Shown: positions 45,608 through 56,007 of the stretch, piece after piece
How the letters are laid out: the number at the start of each line of letters is the position of its first letter
Position numbering within the stretch: position 1 is the first letter of the stretch
Source: Prochlorococcus sp. MIT 0701
GTDB lineage: Bacteria > Cyanobacteriota > Cyanobacteriia > PCC-6307 > Cyanobiaceae
Assembly (NCBI RefSeq): GCF_000760295.1
Contig: NZ_JNBA01000036.1
Coordinates: forward strand, 1 to 64,000
Direction: 5' to 3'
Length of the DNA stretch: 64,000 bases
Notes under the pieces: generated by a model
Told to the model about the DNA's origin: nothing
What the model saw: only the letters and a program-made list of their open reading frames with translations
Databases searched by the model: none
Position numbers and translations under genes: made by a program

Positions 45608-46970
45608 GATTGAACTACTCGACCATGTGATCAGTTTCGATCCCTCCACAACACTTGGGCCTGGGATGTTTATAGCCCTGGTTTTCGCCCTATTGAGCGG
45701 CTATCCAGTGGCCTTCTGCCTCGGTGGCATTGCCGTGATCTTCGCGTTGCTGGGCATGGCTCTTGGTGAAATCGATCCACTGTTCGTTACCGCTCTGCCG
45801 CAGCGAATCCTGGGGATCATGGCCAACTTCACCTTGTTGGCCATTCCCGCATTTGTGTTCATGGGCGCCATGCTCGAGACATCAGGTATTGCAGAGCGAC
45901 TACTCGAGAGCATGGGACGTCTACTCGGCCAGCTACGCGGTGGCCTGGCCCTAGCCGTCGTGCTAGTGGGCTCGCTCCTCGCTGCCACGACCGGAGTCGT
46001 AGCAGCCACAGTCACCACCATGGGGCTGATCTCCCTACCGGCCATGCTGAGAGCGGGCTACGACCGCTCGCTCGCCACGGGGGTTATTGCTGCCTCAGGC
46101 ACCCTTGGCCAGATCATCCCACCCAGCATTGTCTTGGTGGTTCTCGGCGACCAGTTGGGTGTCTCAGTAGGAGATCTGTTCCTCGGCTCAGTGATCCCAG
46201 GGGTGCTCATGGCTGGTGCATTTGCCACTTATGTGCTCGTGATCAGCTACCTAAAACCTCATCTCGCCCCCCAACTGAATCCAGCAGAACTGATCCCCAT
46301 GCAACCTGGCCAACTGCTGCGCGTGATCATCCCGCCCCTTGGTCTGATCCTATTGGTGCTAGGCAGCATCTTCTTTGGGATCGCAACACCCACCGAAGCT
46401 GGCGTTCTTGGTGCCACTGGCGCCATGGTCCTAGCGGCGCTCAATGGAGGGTTCAGCCGCAGCAGCCTCTCAAAAGTATGCGATGAAACCCTACGAACCA
46501 CTGCCATGGTGATGGCGATTTTACTGGGCTCAACCGCTTTTAGCCTTGTCTTTCGCGGAGTAGGCGGCGATCAACTCATTGCCGATCTTTTGCTGAACCT
46601 ACCCGGCGGCAAGGTTGGTTTTATGGCCGTGAGCATGCTCACAATTTTCGGCCTCGGCTTTTTCATCGACTTCTTTGAAATCGCCTTTATTGCCGTTCCG
46701 CTCTTACTACCAGCAGCTCGCCAAATCCTTGGACCCGAGGCCTTGATCTGGCTAGGGGTGGTCATTGGCGCCAACTTGCAAACCTCCTTCCTCACCCCAC
46801 CTTTCGGCTTCGCACTCTTTTATCTACGCGGAGTAGCCCCTAAAACCATTACCACACAAGAAATCTATAAGGGTGCACTGCCCTTCGTGGGCCTGCAAAT
46901 CGCTGTCTTGGTGCTGATCATTGCAGCCCCACCCCTGGTGGATTGGCTGCCCAACCTTGCCGCCTCCTGA
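45579..46970 (+). CDS. TRAP transporter large permease (DctM type)
   Basis: The 463-residue protein has about a dozen hydrophobic helices and carries out Na+-coupled transport with DctQ and DctP. Family blocks include ILGIMANFTLLAIPAFVFMG, ASGTLGQIIPPSIVLVVLGD and FGIATPTEAGVLGATGAM. GTG at 45579 overlaps dctQ by 29 bases; the first internal ATG (45666, GMFIAL) would lose family sequence. It probably belongs to the mannitol/chloroaromatic-type (COG4664) branch. The substrate may be glutamate or another organic acid. Confidence 0.93.
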   Translation: MNRAEIPLIEIELLDHVISFDPSTTLGPGMFIALVFALLSGYPVAFCLGGIAVIFALLGMALGEIDPLFVTALPQRILGIMANFTLLAIPAFVFMGAMLETSGIAERLLESMGRLLGQLRGGLALAVVLVGSLLAATTGVVAATVTTMGLISLPAMLRAGYDRSLATGVIAASGTLGQIIPPSIVLVVLGDQLGVSVGDLFLGSVIPGVLMAGAFATYVLVISYLKPHLAPQLNPAELIPMQPGQLLRVIIPPLGLILLVLGSIFFGIATPTEAGVLGATGAMVLAALNGGFSRSSLSKVCDETLRTTAMVMAILLGSTAFSLVFRGVGGDQLIADLLLNLPGGKVGFMAVSMLTIFGLGFFIDFFEIAFIAVPLLLPAARQILGPEALIWLGVVIGANLQTSFLTPPFGFALFYLRGVAPKTITTQEIYKGALPFVGLQIAVLVLIIAAPPLVDWLPNLAAS

Positions 46971-47029
46971 ACGACAGCACAGTTCTCAGAACACCCTCCG
47001 TAGAGTTTTGGCATTGGTGTAAAGGGTCC

Positions 47030-48805
47030 ATGAACGTTGCGAGCAAAGACACCACGATGACAACGACCAGCACTGCTCCAAGGTTGTCACTCCAATGCGC
47101 AGCTATCGCTAGCGACACCACCACAATCCGTGCCCTCGATTGGGACCGCAGCCGCTTTGATATCGAGTTCGGCCTCCGTAACGGCACCACCTACAACAGC
47201 TTCCTGGTGAGAGGTGCCCAGACAGCACTGATCGATACCAACCACCTCAAGTTTGAGGACACCTGGCTACCGATGCTTAAGGAGCAAATCGATCCAAAAG
47301 CGATCGACTATCTCATCATCAGCCACACCGAGCCCGACCACTCCGGTCTAGTGGGCCAGATCATCGATCTCAATCCCGAGATCGAAATCGTTGCTTCGAA
47401 AGTCGCCATCAAGTTCCTACAAGATCAGGTGCATCGCCCCTTCCGGTCGCGAGAAGTCAAAAGCGGCGAAGAACTGGATCTAGGCACTAACCCAACCAGC
47501 GGTATTGCTCACCGCTTCGAATTTCTGAGTGCGCCCAACCTGCACTGGCCAGACACAATCTTCTCTTTCGACCACGCCACAGGGATTCTTTACACCTGTG
47601 ACGCATTTGGTCTGCACTATTGCTCAGATGAACTCTTCGACCAAGATCCCTCCGCACTGGCCCCAGACTTCCGCTTCTATTACGACTGCCTGATGGGACC
47701 CAATGCGCGCAGCGTTGTCCAGGCTTTGAAGCGCATGGATCAGCTACCAGAGATCACCACAATTGCTGTTGGCCACGGCCCGCTACTCCGCCATCATCTC
47801 AAGCTTTGGGTCGACGACTATCGCGACTGGAGCAGCCAACGAAGCAAGGGAGAAAGCTATGCAGCCATCTGTTATCTCAGTTATTACGGCTTTTGCGACC
47901 GGCTCAGCCAAGCCATTGCCCACGGCATCGGCAAAGCCAAAGGAGAGGTACAACTAGTCGATCTACGAGCCACTGATGCCCAAGAACTGAGCGCATTAAT
48001 TGGTGAAGCAAAAGCAGTAGTAGTACCAACCTGGCCATCCCAACCAGATGCAGAACTGCAGAGTTCAATTGGCACCCTATTGGCAGCTTTGAATCAAAAG
48101 CAATGGGTTGCCGTTTACGATGCCTATGGCGGCAATGATGAGCCAATTGATGCAGTAGCAGCGCAGCTGCGTAGCCTTGGGCAAAAAGAAGCTTTCGAAC
48201 CTCTAAGGGTGCGGCAAGCTCCTGATGGCAATCTCTACCAACGCTTCGAAGAAGCTGGTACCGACCTTGGACAACTACTCAACCAAAAACAAAATATTGC
48301 GGCAATGAAAAGCCTAGATACTGAACTTGACAAGGCCATGGGTACCCTGAGTGGTGGCCTTTATGTCGTCACAGCCAGCCAAGATGAAGAGTCCAGCCAA
48401 CGACGTGGCGCCATGATCGCAAGTTGGGTGAGTCAAGCAAGTTTCACACCGCCAGGGCTAACAGTCGCAGTAGCCAAAGACAGAGCCATAGAAACCCTGA
48501 TGCAAGTAGGGGATCGCTTCGTGATCAACGTATTAAGAGAAGACAACTATCAACCCTTACTAAGACAATTCCTCAAACGCTTCCCGCCCGGAGCCGATCG
48601 TTTCGAAGGAGTGAATGTACTCAACAACGTTGCTAAAGGAGGTCCCGTACTCGTGGATGCGCTGGCCTTCTTGGATTGCCTCGTCAAACAGCGACTAGAA
48701 ACCCCCGATCACTGGATCATCTACGCCCTAGTAGAACAAGGCAATGTGGCGGATGCTGAAGCCAAAACAGCTGTGCATCACCGCAAAGTAGGAAACCACT
48801 ACTGA
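47030..48805 (+). CDS. flv3: flavodiiron protein, Flv3-type
   Basis: In cyanobacteria Flv1/Flv3 reduce O2 to water with NADPH and protect photosystem I. The 591-residue protein has a metallo-beta-lactamase-like domain (about 30-270) with a canonical diiron set: HTEPDH, NLHWPD, TCDAFG and VGHGP. A flavodoxin domain (about 280-430) and a C-terminal NAD(P)H:flavin reductase domain (about 440-590; RRGAMIASWVSQASFTPPGL) complete the three-domain layout unique to photosynthetic organisms. ATG at 47030 follows AAAGGG closely; ATG at 47057 is an alternative. Its stop overlaps the next start (TGATG). Confidence 0.93.
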   Translation: MNVASKDTTMTTTSTAPRLSLQCAAIASDTTTIRALDWDRSRFDIEFGLRNGTTYNSFLVRGAQTALIDTNHLKFEDTWLPMLKEQIDPKAIDYLIISHTEPDHSGLVGQIIDLNPEIEIVASKVAIKFLQDQVHRPFRSREVKSGEELDLGTNPTSGIAHRFEFLSAPNLHWPDTIFSFDHATGILYTCDAFGLHYCSDELFDQDPSALAPDFRFYYDCLMGPNARSVVQALKRMDQLPEITTIAVGHGPLLRHHLKLWVDDYRDWSSQRSKGESYAAICYLSYYGFCDRLSQAIAHGIGKAKGEVQLVDLRATDAQELSALIGEAKAVVVPTWPSQPDAELQSSIGTLLAALNQKQWVAVYDAYGGNDEPIDAVAAQLRSLGQKEAFEPLRVRQAPDGNLYQRFEEAGTDLGQLLNQKQNIAAMKSLDTELDKAMGTLSGGLYVVTASQDEESSQRRGAMIASWVSQASFTPPGLTVAVAKDRAIETLMQVGDRFVINVLREDNYQPLLRQFLKRFPPGADRFEGVNVLNNVAKGGPVLVDALAFLDCLVKQRLETPDHWIIYALVEQGNVADAEAKTAVHHRKVGNHY

Positions 48806-50652
48806 TGTCGATGTCCTCCATCCACAAGCCTGCTGCTGCTGCGCAGCGAACGGTGATCACACTCCCAATCGAAAAGGGCCTGATCAGCTTGCGCGGCCTT
48901 AGTCCACAACGTCTGCGCTTTGAGCTGGAATATGCCCTGGAGCGAGGCAGTACTGCCAATAGCTTTCTTTTCTCTGCCGGTGATGACTCACATGGGCAAC
49001 CTCAATCGGCTGTCCTGGTACACCCCCCTGGCGACGCCTATGCCGAGGTTTTCATGCCGGCACTCGCCAAGGCCCTCCCTTCAGGGACCACAACGTTGAA
49101 GGTGGTCGTTGGTCACATCAACCCCAACCGAGTCGCACTACTAAAAAAGCTGGCCAACACCTACCCCCAGCTGGAGTTAATCAGCTCCAATCCCGGCGCC
49201 AAATTGCTCAGAGAGCTTTGGGAACAACGCAAACCAGCAACACCCAACAACAAGGAAGAGGGAGAGTCATCCCTTCCGTCTCTTCCATCCATTGAGATTG
49301 TTCGACAAGAACAGAAGCTCTCCCTAAGCAACGAACACGCATTGTGGTTGCTACCAGCGCCAACCGCTCGCTGGCCAGGCGGTCTACTGGCCTTCGAGGA
49401 AAGCCTTGGCTTGTTGATGAGCGACAAACTATTCGCCGCCCACCTCTGCACAAGCGAATGGGCAGAAGCCAATCGCATCAGCACGGAAGAGGAGCGTCGG
49501 CATTTCTATGACTGCCTCATGGCTCCAATGGCCAGCCAGGTGGATGCCCTAGTAGAGCGGCTTGAAGAACTAGACATCCGCACGATCGCCCCATGCCATG
49601 GGCCAGCCATAGAAACGAGCTGGCGAAGCCTGCTGAATGACTACCGCCGCTGGGGTGAAAGCCAACAACAAGCCCCTTTAAAAGTCGTTCTTCTTTTCGC
49701 CAGCGCCTATGGCAACACAGCGGCGATTGCTGACGCACTCGCAAAAGGAGTCTCCAGTACTGGTATTCAAGTAGAAAGCCTCAACTGCGAATTCACACCT
49801 GCGAATGAATTGGTGAATGCAATCCAACAAGCCGATGCCTACCTAATTGGATCGCCAACCCTTGGAGGGCATGCACCAACACCAATCGTATCGGCCCTAG
49901 GAACCTTGCTAGCCGAAGGTGACCGCAACAAAAAGGTAGGCATATTCGGCAGCTATGGCTGGAGTGGAGAGGCATTGGAACTTCTCGAAAAGAAACTACG
50001 TGATGGTGGTTTCTCCTTTGGTTTCGAGCCAATCAAAGTGAAGTTCAGTCCCGATGCTGCCATGGTGAAAACCCTGGAAGAGACAGGCACACTCTTTGGC
50101 CGAGACCTTCTCAAGCAACAACAACGCCAGCAACCACGAGCCAGCAGTGGCATGAGTGCAAGTCGTAGCGATCCAGCCGTGCTTGCCCTTGGTCGGGTGG
50201 TGGGCTCCCTATGCATATTGACGGCTCGCAAAGGTGAGGGGAATACAGCGCTTAGCGGCGCAATGGTCGCAAGCTGGGTCAGCCAAGCCAGCTTTTCACC
50301 GCCAGGGCTGAGCGTGGCCGTCGCCAAAGACCGAGCCGTTGAAGCGTTGCTGCATCGGGGCGACCACTTCGCTCTCAATGTGTTGGCAGCAGGAAGGCAA
50401 CACGACCTGATGAAACATTTCCTGCAACCATTTCCAGCTGGTTCAGACCGGTTCGCAGGGCTAGACCTTGACGCCAGTCCCGCAGGTCAACCGCTGCTTA
50501 AAAATGCTCTGGCATGGCTTGAAGGATGCGTACAGCAACGCATGGAATGTGGAGACCACTGGCTGCTATATGCCGAGATCAGCCATGGTGCCCTACTGGA
50601 GCGAGAAGGCACGACGGCTGTGCATCAGCGCCGCAGCGGGGCGAACTACTGA
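48805..50652 (+). CDS. flv1: flavodiiron protein, Flv1-type, with altered diiron ligands
   Basis: The 615-residue protein has the same three domains as the upstream gene. The first diiron ligand motif is replaced: HxExDH reads GHINPNR, and the NLHWPD position reads TARWPG. The later Asp (LMSDKLF) and His (PCHGP) remain. This loss is typical of the Flv1/Flv2 branch, which works with Flv3/Flv4 as a heteromer. The flavodoxin (ASAYGNTAAIADALAKGV) and flavin reductase (LSGAMVASWVSQASFSPPGL) parts are intact. The start overlaps the flv3 stop by one base, so equal synthesis of the two subunits is likely. Confidence 0.92.
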   Translation: MSMSSIHKPAAAAQRTVITLPIEKGLISLRGLSPQRLRFELEYALERGSTANSFLFSAGDDSHGQPQSAVLVHPPGDAYAEVFMPALAKALPSGTTTLKVVVGHINPNRVALLKKLANTYPQLELISSNPGAKLLRELWEQRKPATPNNKEEGESSLPSLPSIEIVRQEQKLSLSNEHALWLLPAPTARWPGGLLAFEESLGLLMSDKLFAAHLCTSEWAEANRISTEEERRHFYDCLMAPMASQVDALVERLEELDIRTIAPCHGPAIETSWRSLLNDYRRWGESQQQAPLKVVLLFASAYGNTAAIADALAKGVSSTGIQVESLNCEFTPANELVNAIQQADAYLIGSPTLGGHAPTPIVSALGTLLAEGDRNKKVGIFGSYGWSGEALELLEKKLRDGGFSFGFEPIKVKFSPDAAMVKTLEETGTLFGRDLLKQQQRQQPRASSGMSASRSDPAVLALGRVVGSLCILTARKGEGNTALSGAMVASWVSQASFSPPGLSVAVAKDRAVEALLHRGDHFALNVLAAGRQHDLMKHFLQPFPAGSDRFAGLDLDASPAGQPLLKNALAWLEGCVQQRMECGDHWLLYAEISHGALLEREGTTAVHQRRSGANY

Positions 50653-50700
50653 AGAAGCAGCCTTGCGAGAAACTCGCGCAGACAGGCCCCATACGCTCCT

Positions 50701-50727
50701 CCTAACTCATACCGACTGTGAGTTAGG
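50701..50727. promoter_or_regulatory. perfect 9-bp palindrome before rubrerythrin
   Basis: CCTAACTCA (50701-50709) and TGAGTTAGG (50719-50727) form a perfect inverted repeat with a 9-base spacer, 28 bases before the rubrerythrin ATG and 48 after the flv1 stop. No T run follows, so an operator or an attenuating RNA hairpin is more likely than a terminator. Confidence 0.55.
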
Positions 50728-50755
50728 CTGCCAATTATTGCGCATCCCTCCATTC

Positions 50756-51463
50756 ATGAATCTCACCACCAACGCCAATCTTGAAGCGGCCTTTGGCGGC
50801 GAGAGCATGGCCAACCGTAAATACCTCTTCTTTGCCGACGTTGCCAAAAAACTTGGCAACAATGAATTAGCAAAGCTTTTCCGCGACACTGCGGCCCAGG
50901 AAACCGAACACGCCTTCGCTCACTTCCGCTTGCTCCATCCTGAGCTATTAATCGAAGATCCTGCCGCACTCAACGATGCTGACAAGCAGAAGATGCTCAC
51001 CCGCTGCCTCGAGCTGGCCATTGAAGGTGAAACCTATGAGTACACCACCATGTACCCAGAGTTCGCTACTCAGGCCCGCCAGGACAGAGACAGCACTGCA
51101 GAAGCAGAATTCAACGAACAGATCGAAGAGTCTCAGCAACACGCGAACCTTTTTCGTCGTGCAGCCAGCAACTTCGGCTTTTTAGTGCCAATCGAGCAAC
51201 ATCATGCTGAGCGTTACGGCCTTGCCCTCAAAGCACTGGAAGGCAAGGGCGTCGTAAGCGAAGCGGATCAACCCGTAGCTGGTCAATGGATCTGCAAAGT
51301 GTGCTCGATGATCTATGACCCAGCCATCGGTGATCCCGAGTCAGGCATCTCCGCAGGAACCGCATTTGAAGCAATCCCTGAAGATTGGGTCTGCCCCATA
51401 TGCGGCACCCGAAAAGCCAACTTCGTGCCTTACCGAGAAGCCGAACTCAAAGAAGCGGCCTGA
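50756..51463 (+). CDS. rubrerythrin with C-terminal rubredoxin domain
   Basis: Rubrerythrin reduces hydrogen peroxide at a non-haem diiron centre. The 235-residue protein has a ferritin-like four-helix part (about 1-180) with ligand Glu/His motifs (AAQETEHAFAHF, EGETYEYTTMYPEF, QIEESQQHANLF). A rubredoxin domain (about 188-228) with CKVC and CPICG Cys pairs follows. ATG at 50756 was chosen because upstream frame sequence falls in flv1. It lies behind the flavodiiron pair, which suits a shared O2/peroxide defence role. A palindrome just upstream may give it separate control. Confidence 0.92.
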   Translation: MNLTTNANLEAAFGGESMANRKYLFFADVAKKLGNNELAKLFRDTAAQETEHAFAHFRLLHPELLIEDPAALNDADKQKMLTRCLELAIEGETYEYTTMYPEFATQARQDRDSTAEAEFNEQIEESQQHANLFRRAASNFGFLVPIEQHHAERYGLALKALEGKGVVSEADQPVAGQWICKVCSMIYDPAIGDPESGISAGTAFEAIPEDWVCPICGTRKANFVPYREAELKEAA

Positions 51464-51538
51464 GATTGGCTGAGGTGCTGCAAAAGCGTGTACAAATTTG
51501 TTGCGTGAGAGCAGCATCTCTTCAGTTAGACCAGGTTT

Positions 51539-52066
51539 ATGGCGTTATCACCCCCCCCCGATCTGCTTGTCATCGCCGCTAGCAATGGCGAAAATTTAAA
51601 ACTAGCCCGTCGCATCGCCGCTCAAGCTGAAGATCAGGGCCACAGAGCCAAGATTCTCGATCTCACAAGCTTGGGCCTGCCACTGTTCACACCTGTGGCA
51701 AAGGAAGCTGGAATGCCAGACGGTGTAGCACCACTCCATCAACAGCTGATGGAGGCCACACACTGGGTGATCTGCGCGCCTGAATACAACGGCTCGATTC
51801 CACCTGTGTTCACAAGTGCCGTTGCCTGGCTCTCCGTGCAAGGAGATGACTTCCGCAGTTTGTTCAACGGCAGGCCAATCGCAATGGCAAGCTTTTCCGG
51901 CGGGGGCGGCATGGGCATGTCGATGAGCCTGCGCAGTCAACTCAGCCACCTCGGCGCTCAGGTGCTTGGACGGCAGCTGATGAGTAACCACGCCAAACCC
52001 GCCAAAGACGAATCCATTCGAGACTTAGTGCACCTGCTGATGCAGATGCAACCTCTCAAGCTTTGA
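51539..52066 (+). CDS. NAD(P)H-dependent FMN reductase-like protein
   Basis: The 175-residue protein has a flavodoxin-like fold of the NADPH-dependent FMN reductase family. The FMN loop is VIAASNGENLKLARRIA, and the second loop is ICAPEYNGSIPPVFTSAVAW, which is characteristic. A glycine-rich MASFSGGGGMGMSMSLRSQL segment follows. It might supply reduced flavin or reduce quinones. It starts 75 bases after rubrerythrin, so the region from flv3 onward may form an oxidative-stress cluster. The exact substrate is unknown. Confidence 0.9.
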   Translation: MALSPPPDLLVIAASNGENLKLARRIAAQAEDQGHRAKILDLTSLGLPLFTPVAKEAGMPDGVAPLHQQLMEATHWVICAPEYNGSIPPVFTSAVAWLSVQGDDFRSLFNGRPIAMASFSGGGGMGMSMSLRSQLSHLGAQVLGRQLMSNHAKPAKDESIRDLVHLLMQMQPLKL

Positions 52067-52610
52067 TCCCATCCGAACCAATCACCTTTGTTGCAACAGC
52101 CTCGATAAGGATCTTCTCGACGACCGTTCGAAGGCCTAGAACTGCGAAACAAACTAAATCTAGTGAACACTAGATATGGATTCTTATAAAAGAAACTCTC
52201 TACAGCTTTAAACGCAAAAAAATCTGGTTTTGCTAACTTAAGAATGAGAGCAAAAGCCTGACCTGCAAGAAGCCTTGCCCTATCTAGAAGCAACAAAAGC
52301 CAGACACAATCGCAATCATAAAGATAATCTAAAAAAAGATTGGCACGCTAGATGTTGTGGTTTGAAATGCGCAAGTCATTGCATACAGCCCTCGGCGCGA
52401 TGGGATCTCAGCCTGGCCAAAACGCTGCTGTTCGATACCGCGGTTTTCTGCTCCTGCCACAAAGCAACCAAACATGGTTGGTTAGACCTGAACGCAGTCC
52501 AATGCTTTTGTTGCCGTTCCGTACCCCAATCTGTTCCTTGACAGATGTCAAGTCGATGCTGGATTGGCGTCTCTCTCAGCAAACAAAGCTGGTTGATGCT
52601 GCCTGATCAA
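52067..52610. other. 544-bp gap with no convincing gene
   Basis: The first half is A/T-rich. Forward frames of 84-88 codons (52275-52541, 52352-52606) share one stretch in different phases, which argues against either being real. Nothing else was recognised except the palindrome at its right end. Confidence 0.5.
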
Positions 52611-52621
52611 TTAGGCAGCAT
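52596..52621. other. perfect 9-bp inverted repeat
   Basis: ATGCTGCCT (52596-52604) and AGGCAGCAT (52613-52621) pair around an 8-base loop. It overlaps the stop of the possible reverse-strand gene at 52611-52871, so it may be its terminator, although no T run follows. Confidence 0.4.
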
Positions 52622-52871
52622 GAGGAGGAGGTGTGGGGTTTCCTTGAGATTGAAATGGCAGCACCAATGTTGCCCATCGTTCTGGACGCTCAGGTCGTTG
52701 ACGGCGTGGCTGACGGACACCAAAAGGGACACGCACCACATTGGTACCATCCACCGCCAAGGTATGTCCCTGCAGAAGAGCTGATTCCAATCCGTCTGGA
52801 AGGGTAGGAAGACTTAAGCCAGCCCCCCTAGAGGACTGATCTGATTGGTTCAATGAAGTGTCCCTATCCAT
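52611..52871 (-). CDS. possible hypothetical protein (86 residues)
   Basis: From ATG at 52871 the frame reads MDRDTSLNQSDQSSRGAG, then LPTLPDGLESALLQGHTLAV, DGTNVVRVPFGVRQPRR and ends PPPHAA. The middle looks like a folded beta-type segment, and codon use is normal for this genome. A G-rich stretch upstream could serve as ribosome binding site. No family was recognised. It is flanked by gaps and by gcvP downstream. Confidence 0.4.
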   Translation of the reverse strand: MDRDTSLNQSDQSSRGAGLSLPTLPDGLESALLQGHTLAVDGTNVVRVPFGVRQPRRQRPERPERWATLVLPFQSQGNPTPPPHAA

Positions 52872-52987
52872 GCTGTCCCCCCAGCGATGGTGCAGATGCG
52901 GGACAGTATGGTCAAAACACTGCCACATGTGCTGAATTAAAAACCAAAAATTCGGTTTTCAGTGAAAAGTTACTGCCTTTAATCTGT

Positions 52988-55936
52988 TCAGACCAGGGGA
53001 GGTTTAAGAACAGCGTTATCAGCAAGCTCCTCAACCGATGGGCAACTACACAGCAAATTGCGATCGCCATAGGCATTATCAATTCGCGAAACCGCAGGCC
53101 AAAACTTGCTTTGGCGCTGCTCAGCCAATGGGAAAGCAGCGTCGGTGCGGGAGTATGGACGATCCCAAACCTCTGCTGTTACGGCCGCCAAGGTGTGAGG
53201 TGCCCGTCGCAGCGGGTTGTTCTGAGGATCCATCTGGCCTGACTCAATCGCTGCCGTTTCTTGTCGTATGGCAATCATGGCGTCGCAGAAGCGGTTGAGC
53301 TCCTCCAAGCTCTCGCTCTCAGTGGGTTCCACCATCACAGTCCCTGCAACCGGCCAGCTCACGGTTGGGGCATGAAAACCGTAGTCCATCAACCGCTTTG
53401 CAATGTCATCCACCTCCAAGCCTGCACTTCGCTTAAGGGGTCGCAGATCGAGGATGCATTCATGGGCAACCAACCCTGCTTGACCCCGAAACAGCACCGG
53501 GAAATGCGGATGCAACCGATGGGCTAGGTAATTAGCAGATAACAGTGCAACAGCACTGGCCTGCCGCAATCCCTCCGCACCCATCATGCGCAGGTACATC
53601 CAGCTGATCGGCAGGATGCCTGCACTTCCCCATGGCGCAGCCGAAATTGCGCCGATTCCCTGCTCACCGCCGCAGACAGCTAGGGGATGACCTGGAAGGA
53701 AGGGCATCAAATGAGCCGACACCGCGATAGGACCAACCCCTGGTCCACCACCGCCATGGGGGATACAAAATGTCTTGTGCAGATTGATATGACAAACATC
53801 AGCGCCATAAGTCCCAGGACGACAAAAACCGATCTGCGCATTGAGATTGGCGCCGTCCAGATACACCTGGCCACCGTGACCATGAACGAGCTCACAGATT
53901 TCACGAATCTGCGGTTCAAAGACACCATGGGTTGAGGGATAGGTGACCATCAGGGCTGCCAGCTGAGGAGCATGGGCCTCTGCCTTGCCAGCCAAATCGT
54001 TGAGATCCACATTCCCCTCTGCATCACAAGCCACAGGCACCACCCGCAAACCGGCCATCACGCACGTGGCTGGATTGGTGCCATGGGCACTGGTGGGAAT
54101 CAGACAAACATCTCTCTGCTGCTCTCCGCGGGAATGATGCCAAGCGCGAATCACCAACAAGCCAGCTAATTCCCCCTGAGAGCCGGCATTCGGCTGCAAA
54201 GACACCCCGGCAAAGCCAGTAATTTCTGCAAACCAATGTTCCAGGTCCTGAACCAATCTCTGATACCCATGACACTGCTCCTGAGGAGCAAAAGGATGCA
54301 GCGCCGCAAACTCCCTCCAACTAATGGGGATCAGTTCAGCTGCAGCATTGAGCTTCATGGTGCAGCTGCCCAGGGGGATCATCCCGTGAACCAATGAAAG
54401 ATCGCGGCCCACCAGTCGCTGGAGGTAGCGAAGCAACTCGGTTTCGCTGCGATAACGATGAAACACCTGCTGCTGCAACCAAGGTCGCTGGCGCAACGGC
54501 AAGCCAACAAGCTCCTCAAAGTGAGGGTTGCCAGGGTCTTCGAGAACTGGCACAGGCTGACCTGCAGCCTCAGCCAAAATCTGGAGGATCGACTTCAGCT
54601 CCTGATCGGTGCTGAGCTCATCAAAACTAATCCCAAATCCATGAGCTGCCTCTGGAGCAACACCCAAAGGCAGCACCCGCAGGTTGAATCCCGCCAAAGC
54701 GGCTGCCTGATGAACAGCCGGAGCTTCGCGACAGATCACCTCAACAGTGTCAAAACGAGCTATCGACTGGACTGGATAGCCCAACTGCTGCAATCCCCTC
54801 TCCAGTTGAGCCCGTAAAAGCAGGACTCGTCTAGCGATTGCAGCGAGCCCATCGGGTCCATGGTGCACTGCATAGAACGACGCCATCACAGCCAGTAAGA
54901 CCTGCGCAGTGCAGATATTGCTGGTGGCCTTGTCTCGGCGGATGTGTTGCTCCCGGGTCTGCAACGCCAATCGCAAAGCCGGTTGACCCTCCGCATCCAC
55001 AGACTGGCCGACTAAACGTCCGGGGACCTGGCGCTTGAAGATCTCAAGGGTGGCAAAAAAGGCGGCGTGTGGGCCCCCAAAGGCCATTGGCACCCCAAAC
55101 CGTTGAACACTGCCAACAGCAATATCAGCTCCAAATTCAGCTACTGGAGCAATCAAAGTCTGTGCAAGAGGATCAATGGCAACAGTTGCCAGCGCCCCAA
55201 CCTCATGAGCAGCCTGAATGGAGGTCGTGGGATTCCAGAGCCTGCCGCTACATCCAGGCAACTGAAGCAAAACACCAAAGACATCAGCATCAAACTGAAA
55301 GGTCATCGGCTCGGCTACCTCGAGCTGAATGCCCAGAGGTTCAGCCCGAGTTCTCAACACAGCAAGAGTCTGGGGAAGAACCTCTGCATCCACGAGAAAA
55401 CGATGTGCATGAGGGCGCTTGCAAATCGCAAAGCTGAGGCTCATTGCCTCAGCAGCTGCCGTGCCCTCATCAAGCAAGGAAGCATTGGCGATCGGCAACC
55501 CCGTGAGTTCACTGATCAGCGTCTGAAAGTTGAACAGAGCCTCAAGCCGTCCTTGAGAAATCTCAGCCTGATAAGGGGTGTAAGCGGTATACCAAGCAGG
55601 ATTTTCAAGCACCTGACGCTGAATCAATGCAGGCGTTGCTGTGCCGTAGTAGCCAAGCCCAATTAAAGAACGCCTCACCCGATTCGCAGCCGCGATGAGA
55701 CGCAGTTCCTCCATAGCCTGAACTTCACCACAGCCCTCAGGAAGGGAACGACTAGGTGCCGTTGTCTCGAGAATGTCTGGAGGAACTACAGCGGCAACAA
55801 AACTCTGAAGATCACAATGCCCAAGCTCCTGCAGCATGTGCTGCTGGTCTTCAAAGCTGGGCCCAATGTGCCTCACCAGAAAAGGTGACGGCTGAATGCT
55901 TGAAGCCTCAACTGCACGCTGTTCAAGCAGGGTCAA
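52988..55936 (-). CDS. gcvP: GcvP, glycine dehydrogenase (P-protein)
   Basis: GcvP decarboxylates glycine with PLP and passes the aminomethyl group to lipoyl-GcvH. The 982-residue length covers both halves of the dimer-like chain. Landmarks are [20 protein letters not shown] at the N-terminus, [10 protein letters not shown], and the PLP lysine in [20 protein letters not shown] (around residue 720). The most likely start is TTG at 55936; no ATG is in frame near it. It follows gcvH by 71 bases on the same strand, so gcvH and gcvP are probably one operon. gcvT is not in the window. Confidence 0.97.
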   Translation of the reverse strand: MTLLEQRAVEASSIQPSPFLVRHIGPSFEDQQHMLQELGHCDLQSFVAAVVPPDILETTAPSRSLPEGCGEVQAMEELRLIAAANRVRRSLIGLGYYGTATPALIQRQVLENPAWYTAYTPYQAEISQGRLEALFNFQTLISELTGLPIANASLLDEGTAAAEAMSLSFAICKRPHAHRFLVDAEVLPQTLAVLRTRAEPLGIQLEVAEPMTFQFDADVFGVLLQLPGCSGRLWNPTTSIQAAHEVGALATVAIDPLAQTLIAPVAEFGADIAVGSVQRFGVPMAFGGPHAAFFATLEIFKRQVPGRLVGQSVDAEGQPALRLALQTREQHIRRDKATSNICTAQVLLAVMASFYAVHHGPDGLAAIARRVLLLRAQLERGLQQLGYPVQSIARFDTVEVICREAPAVHQAAALAGFNLRVLPLGVAPEAAHGFGISFDELSTDQELKSILQILAEAAGQPVPVLEDPGNPHFEELVGLPLRQRPWLQQQVFHRYRSETELLRYLQRLVGRDLSLVHGMIPLGSCTMKLNAAAELIPISWREFAALHPFAPQEQCHGYQRLVQDLEHWFAEITGFAGVSLQPNAGSQGELAGLLVIRAWHHSRGEQQRDVCLIPTSAHGTNPATCVMAGLRVVPVACDAEGNVDLNDLAGKAEAHAPQLAALMVTYPSTHGVFEPQIREICELVHGHGGQVYLDGANLNAQIGFCRPGTYGADVCHINLHKTFCIPHGGGGPGVGPIAVSAHLMPFLPGHPLAVCGGEQGIGAISAAPWGSAGILPISWMYLRMMGAEGLRQASAVALLSANYLAHRLHPHFPVLFRGQAGLVAHECILDLRPLKRSAGLEVDDIAKRLMDYGFHAPTVSWPVAGTVMVEPTESESLEELNRFCDAMIAIRQETAAIESGQMDPQNNPLRRAPHTLAAVTAEVWDRPYSRTDAAFPLAEQRQSKFWPAVSRIDNAYGDRNLLCSCPSVEELADNAVLKPPLV

Positions 55937-56007
55937 GGGACATTCATCAACAAGATGGAAACAAGTTTAGAAAATTTGGACCAGAACCATCGCACTTCAT
56001 AGGGTGC

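Noticed and set aside
55067-55666. 199-codon forward frame opposite gcvP
   Set aside because: Antisense to conserved GcvP sequence and without recognisable features.
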